From Hyaloraphidium curvatum (Eukaryota; Monoblepharomycota; Hyaloraphidiomycetes; Hyaloraphidiales; Hyaloraphidiaceae), in NCBI GenBank assembly GCA_025558095.1, contig JAIVFI010000028.1, forward strand, positions 543,113-607,112: a stretch of DNA of 64,000 bases, written 5' to 3'. Below the pieces are notes generated by a model. The model was not told the DNA's origin, did no database searches, and saw nothing but the letters and a program-made list of their open reading frames with translations. Shown piece by piece: positions 9,972 to 21,790 of this stretch (positions within the stretch are counted from its first letter, which is position 1; every line of letters begins with the position of its first letter). Position numbers and translations under genes: made by a program.

Positions 9972-10658
9972 GGTGCGCGGCTGGGAGGGGAGTGCGGCGG
10001 CCGTGGGAGAGAGTGCCGACCGGAGTCCGCTGGGAAGAGAGGGGAAGGAAAGGAAGAAGCGGTTTCCGAGCGCGGTCGGGCGGTGCAAGGGGAAAGGAGG
10101 ACGGCGGCCGCGCGGGGAGACAGGCGGGTCCTTCGCCACCTTCTCTGGTGGCCGGATGAGCAACGAGCTAGCTGGGCCTTTGGTCGAAGTCACCACGGGA
10201 TTTCCATCAAGAATGCTCCTATGATGCCAGTGCCGTCTTCCCTTGGCGTCTTCTTGTCTTCTGCTCGTTTGATGGTGCTGCAAGTTTCGAGGATCCCAGC
10301 ACGGAGAAGCAGTATGGCCGCTCGATTGTACCAGAGCGCCTACACAAGATGACACTTTGGATCGTGGAATCAATCTCGGAAGACCTGTAAGCGAGCTCGT
10401 GTGCTAGTTGGTCTTCGGAGGAACGGTTCGAGATCGGGTACGGGTCGCTGAAGAGGCTGCTGGGTCGCTGGCCACGGTGCGTTCGCGGCGTGGGGCGCGG
10501 TGAGGGGCTTCGGGGTGTCGGGTGGTGCTGGGGAGCTTGTGCCCGGGGTGAACGCCGGGTCGTTGTGAGGTCGGATCACAATGATCTTTTTCAGATTGAT
10601 CCTAGGAAGAGGCCACGTACATCCACCCATCGTACCCAGGAATCCCAGCATGTGCCGC
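9972..10658. other. Intergenic, no gene seen
   Basis: About 0.69 kb holding the promoter side of the desaturase-family gene and the 3' flank of the NTF2-like gene. No coding bias and no recognised motif. Confidence 0.45.
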
Positions 10659-11364
10659 TCAGACCTGGGAGGTTACGACCTTGGCTACCTTGCCGTCCTT
10701 GATCGTGAACGTGATTTTGAGGTTGATGGTCTTCATCCTGAAGCACAACGACATCATCAAACGCAGGAAGCAATACCGAGCCGCGGAACGCACATGACTT
10801 TGTTCTTGCCGTGGACGGTGGGGACACCTGTGCGGTGATAGGCGTTGTGAGTTCAAGCGCTACCGGGTGGAGTGGAGGAAAGAACCGACCACCCTCCTCC
10901 TTGACCTCAGCATCCCACTCGCCGACGAACGGGTTCTTCTCCAGATAGGCTGCAAGTGGGCGAATAAAATCCGGCGCGGTGCACAGCGGCGGCAGAGAAA
11001 GCGCGGCCTGTATCAGTGCCTGCCCTCGAAACCCGCGGCAACCGCCCTCCGAACCGACTTTTGGCGGCCTCCTTGCCCGTCGCCTTGTCCCGCGGCGTCT
11101 CGAGCACGATGTCTGCGTCCCGGTGGCGAGGGAGATGAGCGGCACCCCGGGCTTTACAACGTCGCGCCCACCGTCGGTCATCAGAGCGACAGCGCCGGCG
11201 ACGTCGCCCTTCTTGCGGGCCGCGAAGTACTTGTTGGCGACCTCGACTGGTCCGGTGGGGCGCGCGCCGGAATGCGCGTCGGTGGCGGGGTCGAAAGGGG
11301 CAGCGAGGAGGGGAGGGTCAGCGGCGCGTCTGGAGCCTTCGTGCGCGCCCGCACCGTCGGTCAT
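10659..11364 (-). CDS. NTF2/SnoaL-like small protein
   Basis: Five short exons in frame, 11364-11172, 11112-11059, 10949-10893, 10827-10794 and 10737-10659, give 138 residues. After a disordered start of about 40 residues comes a cone-shaped-barrel pattern: VANKYFAARKKGDVAGAV, MTDDIVLETP, TGKEAAK, YLEKNPF, and a closing strand pair LKITFTIKDGKVAKV. This is typical of SnoaL-like NTF2 folds, which include polyketide cyclases, isomerases and many proteins of unknown role. No catalytic His/Asp pair is obvious, so enzyme activity is open. Each intron was placed by frame and family pattern; the protein is the usual length. Confidence 0.72.
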
Positions 11365-11680
11365 CGTGAGGCGGCGCTGCTTTGCCGGGCGGAGACGGGC
11401 GGGGTGCTGGTTTTTGGGTTCAGGTCCGAGTTTTCCGGGGTCCTCGCGGGGCGGCACAGGGCGGCACGGGCCTGCCGCATGGCTGGCGCGTGGCGCCAAG
11501 GACGTTGGGGCAACATGCCTTCGGAAGCCACGTCTATCCAGCTGCAATTGATGGTGCAATCCAAACATCCGACCTATTGGGAGACCCGCCGCTTGATACG
11601 CTACAGAACAGGTATCTTTGCGTCGCAGCTCCATTCTCCACCCGCAACCCCAGGCCCCCCCGTCTCACCCCAACACGACA
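11365..11680. other. Intergenic, no gene seen
   Basis: Between the NTF2-like start and the 3' end of the multi-pass membrane gene. No coding signal recognised. Confidence 0.4.
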
Positions 11681-13272
11681 TCAACGAGCCGGACAGAAAC
11701 TCTCCCACGTCAAAAACACCCCAAGCGCCCTGAGCACCGTCCACAGCCCGATCCCCAGCGTTGCCGACGACACGGCAAAGGTCCGCACGAACCCGTACGA
11801 GATCGGGAAGCCGAAGAAGGCCGTGCGGAGGTCGTCGTCGGCCTCGAGGAAGGAGCCGAGCACGCGGTCGTGCGCGGCCAGCTCTTCCTCTGCAGCGTCC
11901 GGGGGGCCGGCGGACCGGCGCCGGGGGAGGAGGGCGTCGGAAAGGAGGATGCGGATGCGCCGCCGCGCGGTGCGGTAGACCGAGCCGACGGCGGCGATCT
12001 CCCTGTTTAGCGCCGCCGGGCCGAGCAATACCGAGGTTGACCACGGTATGGAGGGCGAAGACCACGGCGCCGATCTGCCAGGCGCAAACGCAGCCGCCGA
12101 CCGACTGGCGGTGCGGGCACGTCAGAGGGAAGCCGCCGCGCGCGCGCCAGACCACCCACCGCGGTGAGGACCACTCCGACAAGGATGGACACCGGCACGG
12201 TGACGGCAAACGAGTCGCGGAAGTTCCGGAAGGAGGCCGGGTTACGCCGCGAGTCGCGCAAGCGCCACAGGGCCGCGAGATGGCCGTGCAGACGGATGTA
12301 GAGGTACTGCCCCTGCGGATTCGGAAGGGTGGCCTTCCCATCGAGCGCGGCGCGGTACCTGTCGAGGAGCCCGTCGAGGGCAACGGAGGCCGCGCGTCTC
12401 TGCAGTTTCATCTCGAGGCTGGCGACGCCGGTGTTTGGCTGTCCGGCGAACAAACCGAAGCCGATGAAGACGTGGAAAAGGAGCTGGACCGCGTAGACGA
12501 CGACGAGCAGCATGCCCCACCACGATGCCACCAGGGAGGGTCCAAACGTGACGAGGGGCGTGACGACGACGAGAAAGTTGCAGGCGATGTAAAGCAGCTC
12601 GTTGGAGGTCACACCCTGCACGCCGTGGAGGAGAGCCGAACGGGGTGCACGGCCCGCGCAGGTCGTGCGCGGGCACGGGCAGAATTCGTCGCCGTCCACG
12701 TGCTCCAACAGCGTGTAACCACCCTTGCCCGCGTGCTCTTTGTCGGCATCACCCCCCACGTCGCGGCAGAGCTCGAGATAGCGCGCCAGAGGCCCCAGGA
12801 CGGATGCATACACGAATTGCTTGGCGTCAGGCGCGACCCCGGAGCCCTTCAGGAGAGCGACCGCGTAGAATGCCAGGGCACCGATGCGGTACACGGCAAC
12901 GGCGGCGATGCCTGAGGCGAGCTGGGGCGTCCCGAACCGCCCGTCGTTGAACCGGAACGCCAACGCGAGGAGGCACAGGTCGAGCACCGCGACAACGACG
13001 TTGTACGGCACGTGGAACTGCGCCGGCACGGCGAGGCGCGTGCAGACGGCGGCGGCGGCGTGCAGCCACACGTGGCCGCGGAAGGCGGCGACCAGCGAGC
13101 GGCGCGTCATCGGCCGCACGGCACGCAGCTCGGCGGCGGGGTCGCCGGCGTCCGGCGCGCCCTCCGCGTCCCCGGCCGGGCCGTCGAGCGGCGGCACCGC
13201 CACCGGCACCAGCGTGAGCCATTCGGCAGGCCGGAAATCGGCCGCGGCGGCCGCGTCGCGAAGTTCGTTCAT
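11681..13272 (-). CDS. Multi-pass membrane protein with Cys-rich loop; apparent frameshift near 12,027
   Basis: Exon 1 runs 13272-12160 from MNELRDAAAAADF, intron 12105-12159 (GTGGGT...CCAG), then 12104 onward. Several hydrophobic helices are visible, among them TSNELLYIACNFLVVVTP, WWGMLLVVVYAVQLLFHVF and FAVTVPVSILVGVVLTA, plus a loop with CPCPRTTC. After QIGAVVFALHTVVNLG the frame must shift by one base (extra A near 12,027) to reach GPAALNREIAAVGSVYRTA and the final ISYGFVRTFAVSSATLGIGLW. A decayed relative at 21.3-21.8 kb reads continuously through this point, so the shift is a real mutation, a sequencing error or an unseen splice. Family not recognised. Confidence 0.6.
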
Positions 13273-13419
13273 CTCGGAAGGACGGCGTCACCGAATATTC
13301 GAAATCCCGCCGAACGAACCCGCCCGGACCCGATGTACAATTGTCGCCATTGAGGTCAAGATTACACTATATTACCGATACATCATCCTTCGTTTCCCTA
13401 CCGGCACGCCGGCTCGGCC

Positions 13420-16180
13420 TCACACCACCACCTCGACGCCCTCGAACTTGCCGATCTCATCCCAGTCGAAGAGCATCGGGACCATTTCCCAGCGCGAGTA
13501 GAACTCGGCCTGATCCGACGCGTGCGGCGACCCGGGGACCCCCGACACGCCGAGCGGCACGATCCAGCGCGAGGCGGCCCAGTTGTCGGTTGGATCCAGG
13601 ACGTACCTGGCGCACAACGCATCAGCTTCGAGATCCCCGGCCGTCACGTCAACGTCACGCACCTGGCCACGCTCTGCAGCACGACCTCCGGGAACCCTCC
13701 CGCCGCCTGCACCGTGTCCGCGTCCCCGCCCATCGGCATCGGCTTGGCGTCCCACTCCTTCCTCTTGGCCTCATCCACGACCGCAGACGCCGCATGCTTG
13801 GGCCTCGATGCGTGCGCGTCCCCGTACCGCCACTTGCCCACCTCCCCGCCGTACTTCTCCACCCCCTGCTTCACCGCCCTCGCGAACGCCTCGTGCACCA
13901 CCCGCTGCCACGTCCACCCGGGGGGCAGCACGCACGCAGAGCGGTGCTTGGCCCAGTTGCTCACGGGGCCCCACTTCCTGTTGCCCTTTTCCGCGAGCCA
14001 CCCCGCCGCAAAGTCGTCCGCGCCGATCGCGGGATCCTTGAAGGCGTTGACGGCCGCGAGCGGGGCACCGGGCTCGCTCTCGAGGATCTGGTGGACCTGC
14101 ATCCGCAGCAGGGTGTACAGGAGGGGCGCCGCGGCGTCGGCCGATACCACGGGCTCCGTGCGCCAGTCGCGGAGCAGGTCGAGGGCCTCGAGCTCGGGGC
14201 CCTCGGCGGCGGGCGCGCCGTCGAGCAGGAGGGCGAGGAAGGGCTCGGCGGTGAGAGTGAGGAGGTCCGCATGGATGCGGGCAAAGTGGTCGGGGGTGAT
14301 CGTCCCCTCGGCCATGCCGGCGAGGAGCTGGTGGATGCGGATGAAGCGACCTTCGGGGGCCTGTGAGTTGAACATTTGCCAAACATGGTGAGTCGGATGC
14401 CAGTGTCACCGCGGGCCATTGCCACCCACGTAGTCCACGCTCAGCGGCCCAAACTCCCACCCGCTCCCCACGATCGGGTTGTTCGCCGTCACTATCCGCC
14501 CCGTCTCCCCGCCCTCCCCCCTCGGCAGCGCCTCGAAGGGCACGAAACCCATCCACTCGTGCTTCCCGTCCCACCCGGGCACGGGCACCCACAGGTTGAG
14601 CTGGTCCGCGCGGATGGCCTGCAGGCCGCGGTTGAGGTAGCGGATGTGGCCGTGCGGGTGGTCGGGGGTAGCAGGGGAGAGGAGGAGCATGTTGTTCTGG
14701 GGCTCTGTCCAGGCCCGGTTTGCTGAGGGTCGGCCAATCAGTGGTCGCCGGCGGGCAAAGGCGGGCCGTGCAACCCACCCTCGTCGAGCTCGGGCACGTC
14801 CCTGGCCACCAGCATCGGCTCGAGCGCGTCCGTGAACGCGTTGGGTATCCACGCCAGCTTCCCCGCCTTGGCCTTGTCCGAATCCACCAGCGCGCCAGCC
14901 CACCGCACCGAGACGCCCCACCCCTTCTCGGGGGACCCGAGGAGCAGCGGGCCGTGGTGGGTGAACACCGCGGCGCCGTCGAAGAGGAGGGGGAGCTCGC
15001 AGCCCTCGAAGGAGTAGGTCTTGGGGGTCGGAAAGTGCTCCAGAAAGAGGTCGGCGTTCGAGTACATGGCGTGGGTGATGCACCACGCCACGTGGCTGTT
15101 TGAAGCGTTCAGATGCGTGAGTGAGTGCTGGTGACGTTCCCAGAGGAACGACTCACGAGTTGTGGCCGAAGTGAGCGAAGCCGGGCACGCCGGGGAAGGC
15201 CAACCCGATGGCGTCAAACTCCGGGCAGGTGATGTGGCACTGGTAATAGACGTTTGGGAAATCGCACTATGGACGACGTCGCATGAGGCACAGGTACTGC
15301 ACCAGTCAAGCGGACCGACACCCACCTGCCTGTGCGGGTCCCCGCCCAGCATCGCGAGCCCGCTCTTTGTCCACCTCCCGTCGACGGCCCAGCAGTTGCT
15401 CCCCATCTCGAACCCGTCGGCCCACTTGCCGCCAAACTCGCCCGTCAGGTCCTTGTGCAGCTGCTCGAACTCGGCGACCAGCTCCGAGGGGGAGAACCCG
15501 CCGTGCCACGCCGACGGCGGCAGCGAGGCCGCCAGGTCCGGCGGCGGGTGGAGCGACGCGATGCCGCCCTCGGCCGGCTGCGTGGGGCCACTGAAGTGGT
15601 CCTTGGACCCGCCAACCAAGCCATCCTTGAGGATCACGTGGTTCCCGTCGAGCGGCGGCAGCGACTCGGAAAGGATCTGCGCGGCCTTCTCCGGCCCGAG
15701 GGCAAGCACCATCTTCCAGCGGTGCAGCTTGTTCCCGATGGTGCCCATGGTCAGGTGCCGCCCCTTGAACACGGCGAGCGAGTCCACGGGCGTCCACGGC
15801 TGCGGGCGGGGCAGGCCCAGCTCGGCCCACTCGGGCGGCAGCTCGCCGCGGTCGATGTACGCGTTGACGCCCGCCGCGAACGCCTCCAGCATTTCCAACG
15901 TAGAAGGCTTGAGAGCAGCGAGGTCCGCGGCGCACGAGCTCGCCATGCCCATCTTTGCCTGCAGCGCGTCCCACGCCTTTGCCGACGGCGTCTTGAGGAA
16001 GCCGCCCAGCGCCGCCCCGGCGAACCGCCGGTCGACCTCCATCTGGAAGAATCGGTCCTCGGCCATCGCAAAAGCCTGTCCCGCAAACGCCGCGAGCCGC
16101 GACGGCGCCCGGACGTGCGGGATGCCGCGGTCGTCGCGGTGTACCGAGAAGGTCAGCGGCGGCGGGTCGATGGCCCCCAT
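13420..16180 (-). CDS. Penicillin acylase family N-terminal nucleophile hydrolase
   Basis: Six exons in frame, 16180-15326, 15266-15157, 15095-14779, 14704-14430, 14360-13663 and 13606-13420, give 813 residues, normal for the family. Members cleave amide bonds, for example in penicillin G, cephalosporins or N-acyl homoserine lactones. The precursor cuts itself to free a new N-terminal Ser; here the site is GSNCWAVDGRW with Ser261. Family blocks follow in order: LGGDPHR, YYQCHITCPEFDAIGLAFPGVPGF, GHNSHVAWCIT, HGHIRYLNRG, TANNPIVG and the end LGVSGVPGSPHASDQ. No signal peptide is evident at MGAIDPPPLTFSV, so it may act inside the cell. The family is mainly bacterial, so transfer followed by intron gain is plausible. 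Confidence 0.9.
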
Positions 16181-16448
16181 CGTGCGGGCGGCCGGAACAG
16201 AGCCGGGAGGAAGATGGAGGGGATATAAGCGTTCTTTGGGCGCCCAGCGACGTCGCTTCCGGAGGTGCAAATCTGCAATGGGAGACGGTCCGCCAATGAC
16301 GCTAGCGGGATAAAGGACTAGCCGGTCGGGCGCCGCCCCGTGCCGCAGGAAGTCTGCTGTGGCAAACGACTTGACTGTGAAACATACTATCATTCAAAGA
16401 GTGCTAGCAACTGCGCGTCGGCTTTTTCGGGAATCCAATCCGCCAAAG

Positions 16449-18104
16449 CTACTCCTTCACCTCCATCCCCTTGGGCACGATGTTGTTGTTCATCCGCAGG
16501 AAGTTGGCCCCGTCGTACTTGGCCTTGACCTCGGCGAGCCTCAGCGCGTTCGGGCCCTTGCCGTACGCGATCTGGTCGGAACCCTCGAGCGCCGCGAGGG
16601 TGTTGTACGAACCCGCGACCCACGGCTTGAGCCGCGTGCGGAGGTCGCGCATCCACACGGTGATGTTGTCGCGCACCGAGGCGTTGGGCCCGTTCCACTT
16701 GGCCAGGCAGATGAGCCAGTACTTGCCCCCGCGGTGCCCGAAGGACGTCGAGGTGGGGTCGACGTCGTTGATGGCGCCGCCCAGGGGGAGGATCATGGCC
16801 ACGGCCTCGATGCAGCCCTTGGGCGCAGTCGCGGTGCAGGCCAGCAGCTCGTCGAGGAACTCGTCCGTGGCGTCGCCAATGACCAATGAGCAATCATAGT
16901 ACCATCCGGGCCCCTGTTGGTCGGCAAAGTACGCCTGCAGGCAGCCCTTGCCGGTGCCGTAGGCCGCCTCGCCGGTGGTGCGGTAGACGGCCGTGCCGAG
17001 GTTAAACTCCTCCGAGATGTACTTGCGGCCGGCGGCGAGGTCATCGCCGACCCAGGGGAAGAATGAGATGACGGGGCCGCCGGCGGGCAGGACGAGGAAG
17101 GGGAGGGTATCGCGGGGAAGGGATGGGCTGCTCGTCTTGTCGCGGAAGCGTCGAGCGACGGTCTGGGCGCCAGGAAGGAGCTGAAGGCGGCGGGATCACC
17201 GTCAGTCGGGCAATCCATTGATAAGGTAGCCCACGCACCCCAAAGAGCGACGTCCGGAAGTGCACCGCCATGTGGATCAGCACAGGACCGCGCGGGTACA
17301 GCTTGAACTTGAAACGGGTCACGACGCCGAAGTTGCCGCCACCTCCACGAAGCGCCCTGGGGGAGGTGTTGAGAAAGAGCCGGGGGCTTCTCAGTGTCGG
17401 AGTGCCCACCAGAAGAGGTCGGAGAATTCCTTCGAGTCAGCAGAAGCCACTACTATCCGCCCGTCGACCAAAACGACTTCGCACTCGAGCAGGTTGTCGA
17501 TGCTGAGCCCGTGCCTCCGGCACAGGAACCCGAAACCTCCGCCCAGGGTGAGCCCGGCGACACCCGTGTCGGGGTTGGTCCCCGCCGTGGTCGCCAGCCC
17601 GTGGGCGGCGCAGGCGGCGTCGAACGCGCCTAGCTTGATCCCGGGGCCGACGTCGACGGTGCGCTTCTCGGGGTCGACGTCCAGCTGCGTCAGCCGCGAG
17701 AGGTCGAGCATGAGGCAGCCCGTGCGCGAGGCGTAGATGGAGTGGCGGCCAGAGGCAATACACATGGTCTGGTTGGCGGCCACGGCCCACTTGACGACCT
17801 CGGCGACCTCGGCGGCGTCCTTGGGCCGGACAATGAGCGCCGGTTTGCCGATGATATCCTTGTTCCAGGCATCCCTAGCCGCGTCGTAGCCTGGAAGAGG
17901 AAGAGCGCGGGAGGAGGAGGAACCAACAAAGGAAAGTGCAGTCGACCATCGAAACGGCACGGAGTGAGCTACAATCATTACGGGAATCGCGAATTTCGCG
18001 GCCTTACCGTCGTCCGTGGGCAGGAGCACGGGACAAACACGGCGAAGCGCGTCCACATCCCCTGCGGGCGGTGCAGGCTCGGAGTTGGGAGCGCCGTCGG
18101 GCAT
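16449..18104 (-). CDS. Berberine-bridge-type FAD-linked oxidoreductase
   Basis: Four exons in frame, 18104-18008, 17890-17410, 17356-17239 and 17180-16449, give 475 residues, the usual size. The FAD-binding half shows KPALIVRPKDAAEVAEVVKW, then ASGRHS with the His (82) at the covalent flavin position, LDLSRL, VDVGPGI, GGGFGFLCRRHGLSIDNLL and LFWALRGGGGNFGVVT. The C terminus has the BBE ending RL..VKAKYDGANFLRMNNNIVP. The usual second flavin link (Cys) is not obvious, and Gly before the His is Arg, so single attachment is likely. No secretion signal is seen. Such enzymes oxidise sugars, alcohols or secondary metabolites; substrate unknown. Confidence 0.88.
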
Positions 18105-18467
18105 CCCGACAGCAGACCGGGGAGCAGCCGCGCGATCACTCCGCGCGCTCTGCGGCGCGTACGGTGGGGCAGCGAAGTTTGCACAGGCCGGGGCGCGCGC
18201 AGAAACTTCGAAGGGTGGTGGCTTGCGGCGGTGCGGGGCTGCGCGCGGGCGGCGTTTCGAGCAAACACCGGCCCAGCAAGGCCGTGTAGATCGCTGTGCT
18301 TCGAGGAAGCAGACAGCGGGTGAAGGCATTTGATTGAGAGATGAGGTGGATGCTATGTTGCAGCTGCCAGCGTCCTTTCGTTCTCACAGCGTCGTCAACG
18401 AGAAGCCTTTCAGGCATGTCTGGCATGCCCGCAGACCTCCTTGCATTCTCCGCCGGGGTCGCATATA
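18105..18467. other. Intergenic, no gene seen
   Basis: 363 bases between the BBE-type start and PP1-docking member D. No coding bias. Confidence 0.4.
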
Positions 18468-19268
18468 CTAGCTTGCATTCATGCATGTCTCCACGTCCAC
18501 ATCCACAATGTCCTCCAGCTCGTCCCCGGCTTCCCCAAGGTCATGCGTCAGGCCGGCCTCGCTCCCTCGCGAAGCCCGGGCCTCCACGATTCCGCCCTTC
18601 GGGGAATCGATCCCTCGATGGTACTCGCTCTTGCTCCACGTCGGCATGATGGTTATTCTGCTTGAGAAGCTCACTTTCCTGGCCGACATCAGCCGCGGGG
18701 CGGTCGATGGTTCGCTGGCGCGCTGCTGCTCCGTTGCCCGACCGCGTCTCTCCATGAGGGGGTCCGAGGCACTGCGTGGCTCGCGGTGGCCGTGATTGGC
18801 TTTGGGCCCGTCAGGTGGACGAAGGTCCGAGCCCGCGACATCCTCCGTGGCTGCAGACGATTCCGACGAGGCAGACAAGGGGGACGCCGTGCGTGCGAAA
18901 CCCGGCGGGGGTTCCGGCTCCGAAACGTGCCACAGTCCTCTTCCGCGGGCGATTGGGTGCAGCCGGAAGTTGTCGTCGGTGGACGCAACCCGGAATGATG
19001 GGTCCAACCCGCTCGGTGGCGGTCCCGGTCCAATCTCGGGCGGCTACCCCGGACCGAAGAGAAAGCTCGTCGCCTGCGACGTTATCGAACCCTCGTCGTC
19101 GTCGTGAGCAGTCCCGCTCATCTTCCATGGATGTCTCCAGCCCGCGTCGGACGCGGCGGATCCCCTCCGTTCTTCGTGCTGCGGTCCGCGCAGGAGTGCC
19201 TTCACGAACCGCTCGTCCTTGACAAGCAACCCCGGGTCCGAGCGACTGCGGGGAACGTCATTCGCCAT
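18468..19268 (-). pseudogene. PP1-docking disordered protein, member D (two frames)
   Basis: The 5' part (19268-about 19044) starts MANDVPRSRSDPGLLVKDERFVKALL, matching the N-terminal KD..FV..LL motif of its relatives. The 3' part (about 19007-18468) is in another frame and holds PRSASDPL, QRASEPS, and ARKVSFSSRITIMPTWSKSEYHRG, the clearest spinophilin-like PP1 motif in the window. The change of frame lies around 19,007-19,045; I see no convincing intron there, though a short unusual one is possible. The usual C-terminal LPDLK motif is absent and the end is acidic (EAGDELEDIVDVDVE). Either a spliced gene or a recently broken one. Confidence 0.55.
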
Positions 19269-19905
19269 AGCTATCCGGACTTTTGACTAATTTTTGTCCC
19301 CCGCGTGACTCTGGGCGCCCGCCTTTCCGTCCACCCCAAGCAAGGCGGGAACCTCCTTTTCGGCGCAGGGCGCGCACGCCTCGGCGGCCGCCGCGCTCGT
19401 AAACACCACCATGCTACCACCGCATGAATCGGCACCGGATCCACAACGGGGAAACGCATGGGAGGCGCTGCATGCCAAGGGTTGCCTTGGCCGACCGGCC
19501 CGCTGTCGGGGGTCCAGGCCCCTTCTCATCGCCGGAACAAGCTGTCGCGCGATCATGCTTGCACCGTGGGAGGCAAAGGGAGGCGGAACTGGCATGCTAC
19601 GGTCCGCTTGCTGGATCGCACTGTGGAGATGCGCTTTCCGGCGGGCAGCACAATCGGCCATCGTCGTCATCCCTGCCGACTGTCTCCTGAACCCTCCCAT
19701 GTCGGCCAAGCGCCAAAAAGCCCGCAAAGGATGTATCGACAGCTAGATCATAGCAACGGCAATGGACGAAAACACACTGCGGCACGAGCTAGGTTGTTCG
19801 GGAAGCTTGGACCGGTTCGGAAGCCGCGTCACCGTTTATTCAATCCTCAACTTGAACACATAGATCGGCAAGACAGTTCCTTGCCTACAACAGAACGGAG
19901 CTCCG
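19269..19905. other. Intergenic, no clear gene
   Basis: A 41-residue minus-strand frame starting at 19,412 (MVVFTSAAAAEACAPCAEK) is possible but has no relatives here and weak coding bias. Otherwise nothing recognised. Confidence 0.4.
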
Positions 19906-20457
19906 TCAGGAAACCTCCACCCCAACCCTTTCCGGCGATCCTTCCATCCCGAGTCCGGCCCGTTCCAGAACCCCTTCAGGTCTGGCAGCGAATTGCTCGC
20001 GTCCGTCCCCGTAGACCTCGCTCCGAGCGAACTGTTCTCGGAGGAGGGTTCCGGTGCCCGGAGGGGATCCTCCCCAGCGGTGGCCGCGGATCCCCCGCTC
20101 GTAGTCCTCGGCGCTCCACGTGAACTTCACCGTGACCTGCTTGGAGAAACTGACCCTCGGCCGGCAACGAGGGGGGAAAGTCGCGCGGCAGGACGCCAGT
20201 GAAGGGCGGTCCGGCCGACCGGTGTCGGCCGGGGGCTCAGAGGCCCTCCGCGGCACCCCAGAGGGAACCCCGGCCTCGGGAAGTGGTCGACGGGGGTCTG
20301 CAACAGAGCTGGAGGTCGCGGCGGGGATCTGTGGCCGCCGCACATCGTCCGCGAGGCCGTCCTCGGGTCTCTGCGGCACGAGCGCGAGGACGTAGAGCAC
20401 GTCCTTGCTCCCGGCGCGGCCGCAGTCTCGTATGAAAGTGTTCTGCGCTGCACACAT
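19906..20457 (-). pseudogene. PP1-docking disordered protein, member C (C-terminal frameshift)
   Basis: 183 residues from MCAAQNTFIRDC; the Met was chosen because KDVLYVLALVPQ just after it aligns with the N-terminal motif of members A and B. It then has VPRRASEPP and PRVSFSKQVTVKFTWSAEDYERGI, a full RVxF-hydrophobic-Tyr-x-Arg pattern. The conserved end NSLPDLKGFWNG is encoded at about 19,940-20,010 but in a different frame, so this copy has lost it by a frameshift. Upstream frame to 20,907 is open but lacks coding bias. Probable decaying paralogue, still able to make the PP1 motif. Confidence 0.55.
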
Positions 20458-21272
20458 CGCTTCAGTTGGTGTTTGTCGGCCCTCGGGGCCCTGGGTTGCG
20501 CCCGTCGGGGCGCGGGGCGTCTCCCAAAGCCAAATCCGTAGCCCCGCGGTCGCCGCATCACTCACTTTCCGCCAGTGTCGGCACTCTGGGATGGCCGCTC
20601 TGGATACGACAAGCTGCGTCCGATCGGCTTGAGTAGCTTTCGATGCATTGGGCGGCGGTTGCTGCGAGATGTTCGTGTCTGACCCGGAGGGCCAGGCTTG
20701 GGCGGGCCGCAGGGGTAGGGTCCCCTGTTCTGGAGATCGGCCGGATCTATGGGCGGAAGAGCACGGCTTCTTGCGGTCAGTCCTGCGAAGAAGGCACCCC
20801 TTTCTCGCGGTTTTGGCGACGGCGGAGGCGCGGACGAGTAGGTGACAACCCCTCCTGGAGCCAATCCAATCCTGGCAAATCCTGTCGGCCACTGGCCGAC
20901 CCTGCATCTTCCTGCCGAGGTCAACACCCCTCCCTCTGGTCTCCGGCCAACTTTGCCACGTCCATCTACCCGCCGGCCACGTACATTTGGCAGAACACCA
21001 ACCCCAGCTGGCCTGGCGCTCGATCCCAACCTGCGGCGGCGGAGGCCGCGGCCGACTGGTGTACGCTACAGCACGTCACGTTGCTTCAGCCTCCTAAGCA
21101 GGTCGGTCTCCCTTTCGCGTGATCTGGTCCGGGGCTTGGTCTTTGGGGTCGCCGCCGCCACCGTCGGGCTGCCGAGGCAAATCGGTACGTCCCGCTCCCT
21201 GCTCCTGCAAACCTCGGCTCCGTCCTTGGGCCCTCGTCGGCCCGGCGCTGTCTGCCGTTGGGGTGCACTGTC
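20458..21272. other. Intergenic, no clear gene
   Basis: About 0.8 kb with only overlapping, weakly biased frames on both strands. Nothing recognised. Confidence 0.4.
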
Positions 21273-21790
21273 TCAGCGCACGCCGACGGGAGCGACCGCA
21301 CGGAGTCCCAAGTGTGATTTACGACGCACAGCAACCCGGTCCATCGGCCGAGGCACACGCTCCCCAGGCGCCACCAACACTCCGAACAATCTTGCCGCCC
21401 CCCACGGTGCGAACGTCATTGTTGCAAGCGACACCAGCAGCGCCCTCAGCGACCCGTAGCTGATCTCGAGCCCGCGAATCTTCCTCGTGCTTTGGAAGAC
21501 TCGCGAGGCAGCACGCGAGCAGGTCCGCGTGCGCGACAATGTGCCTCACGGCGGGGGAACGAGCCCGGTCGGGCGGGCGGGCCAGGATGAGGGGTTCCCA
21601 GGTTCGGAGAGAGCTTGGGAGTAGAGCTCCCCCAGGAGGGCGATCTCACGGTTGGCGGCTGCGGCGGAACAGAGGCCGACGAGCGCGAGGCGGTCGAGGT
21701 AGAAGGCGAGGAAGCAGATCGTCAACGCGGGCACCCAGTCGGCGATCGCCTGGGAGGCGATGAGCGCGTGAGCCGGCTCGGGAAAGCAGG
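21273..21790 (-). pseudogene. Decayed relative of the multi-pass membrane gene at 11.7-13.3 kb
   Basis: One frame reads ADWVPALTICFLAFY then LCSAAAANREIALLGELYSQAL, matching QIGAVVFALHTVV and GPAALNREIAAVGSVYRTA of the intact-looking gene. A second frame gives AHADLLACCLASLPKHEEDS, like AAHDRVLGSFLEADDDLR, and a third gives GLEISYGSLRALLVSLATM, like GFPISYGFVRTFAVSSATL. So the C-terminal half is recognisable but split over three frames. A donor-like GTGAGT and an acceptor CTCCCAG upstream of ADWVP lie where the relative has its intron. I could not trace the N-terminal half. Confidence 0.55.
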
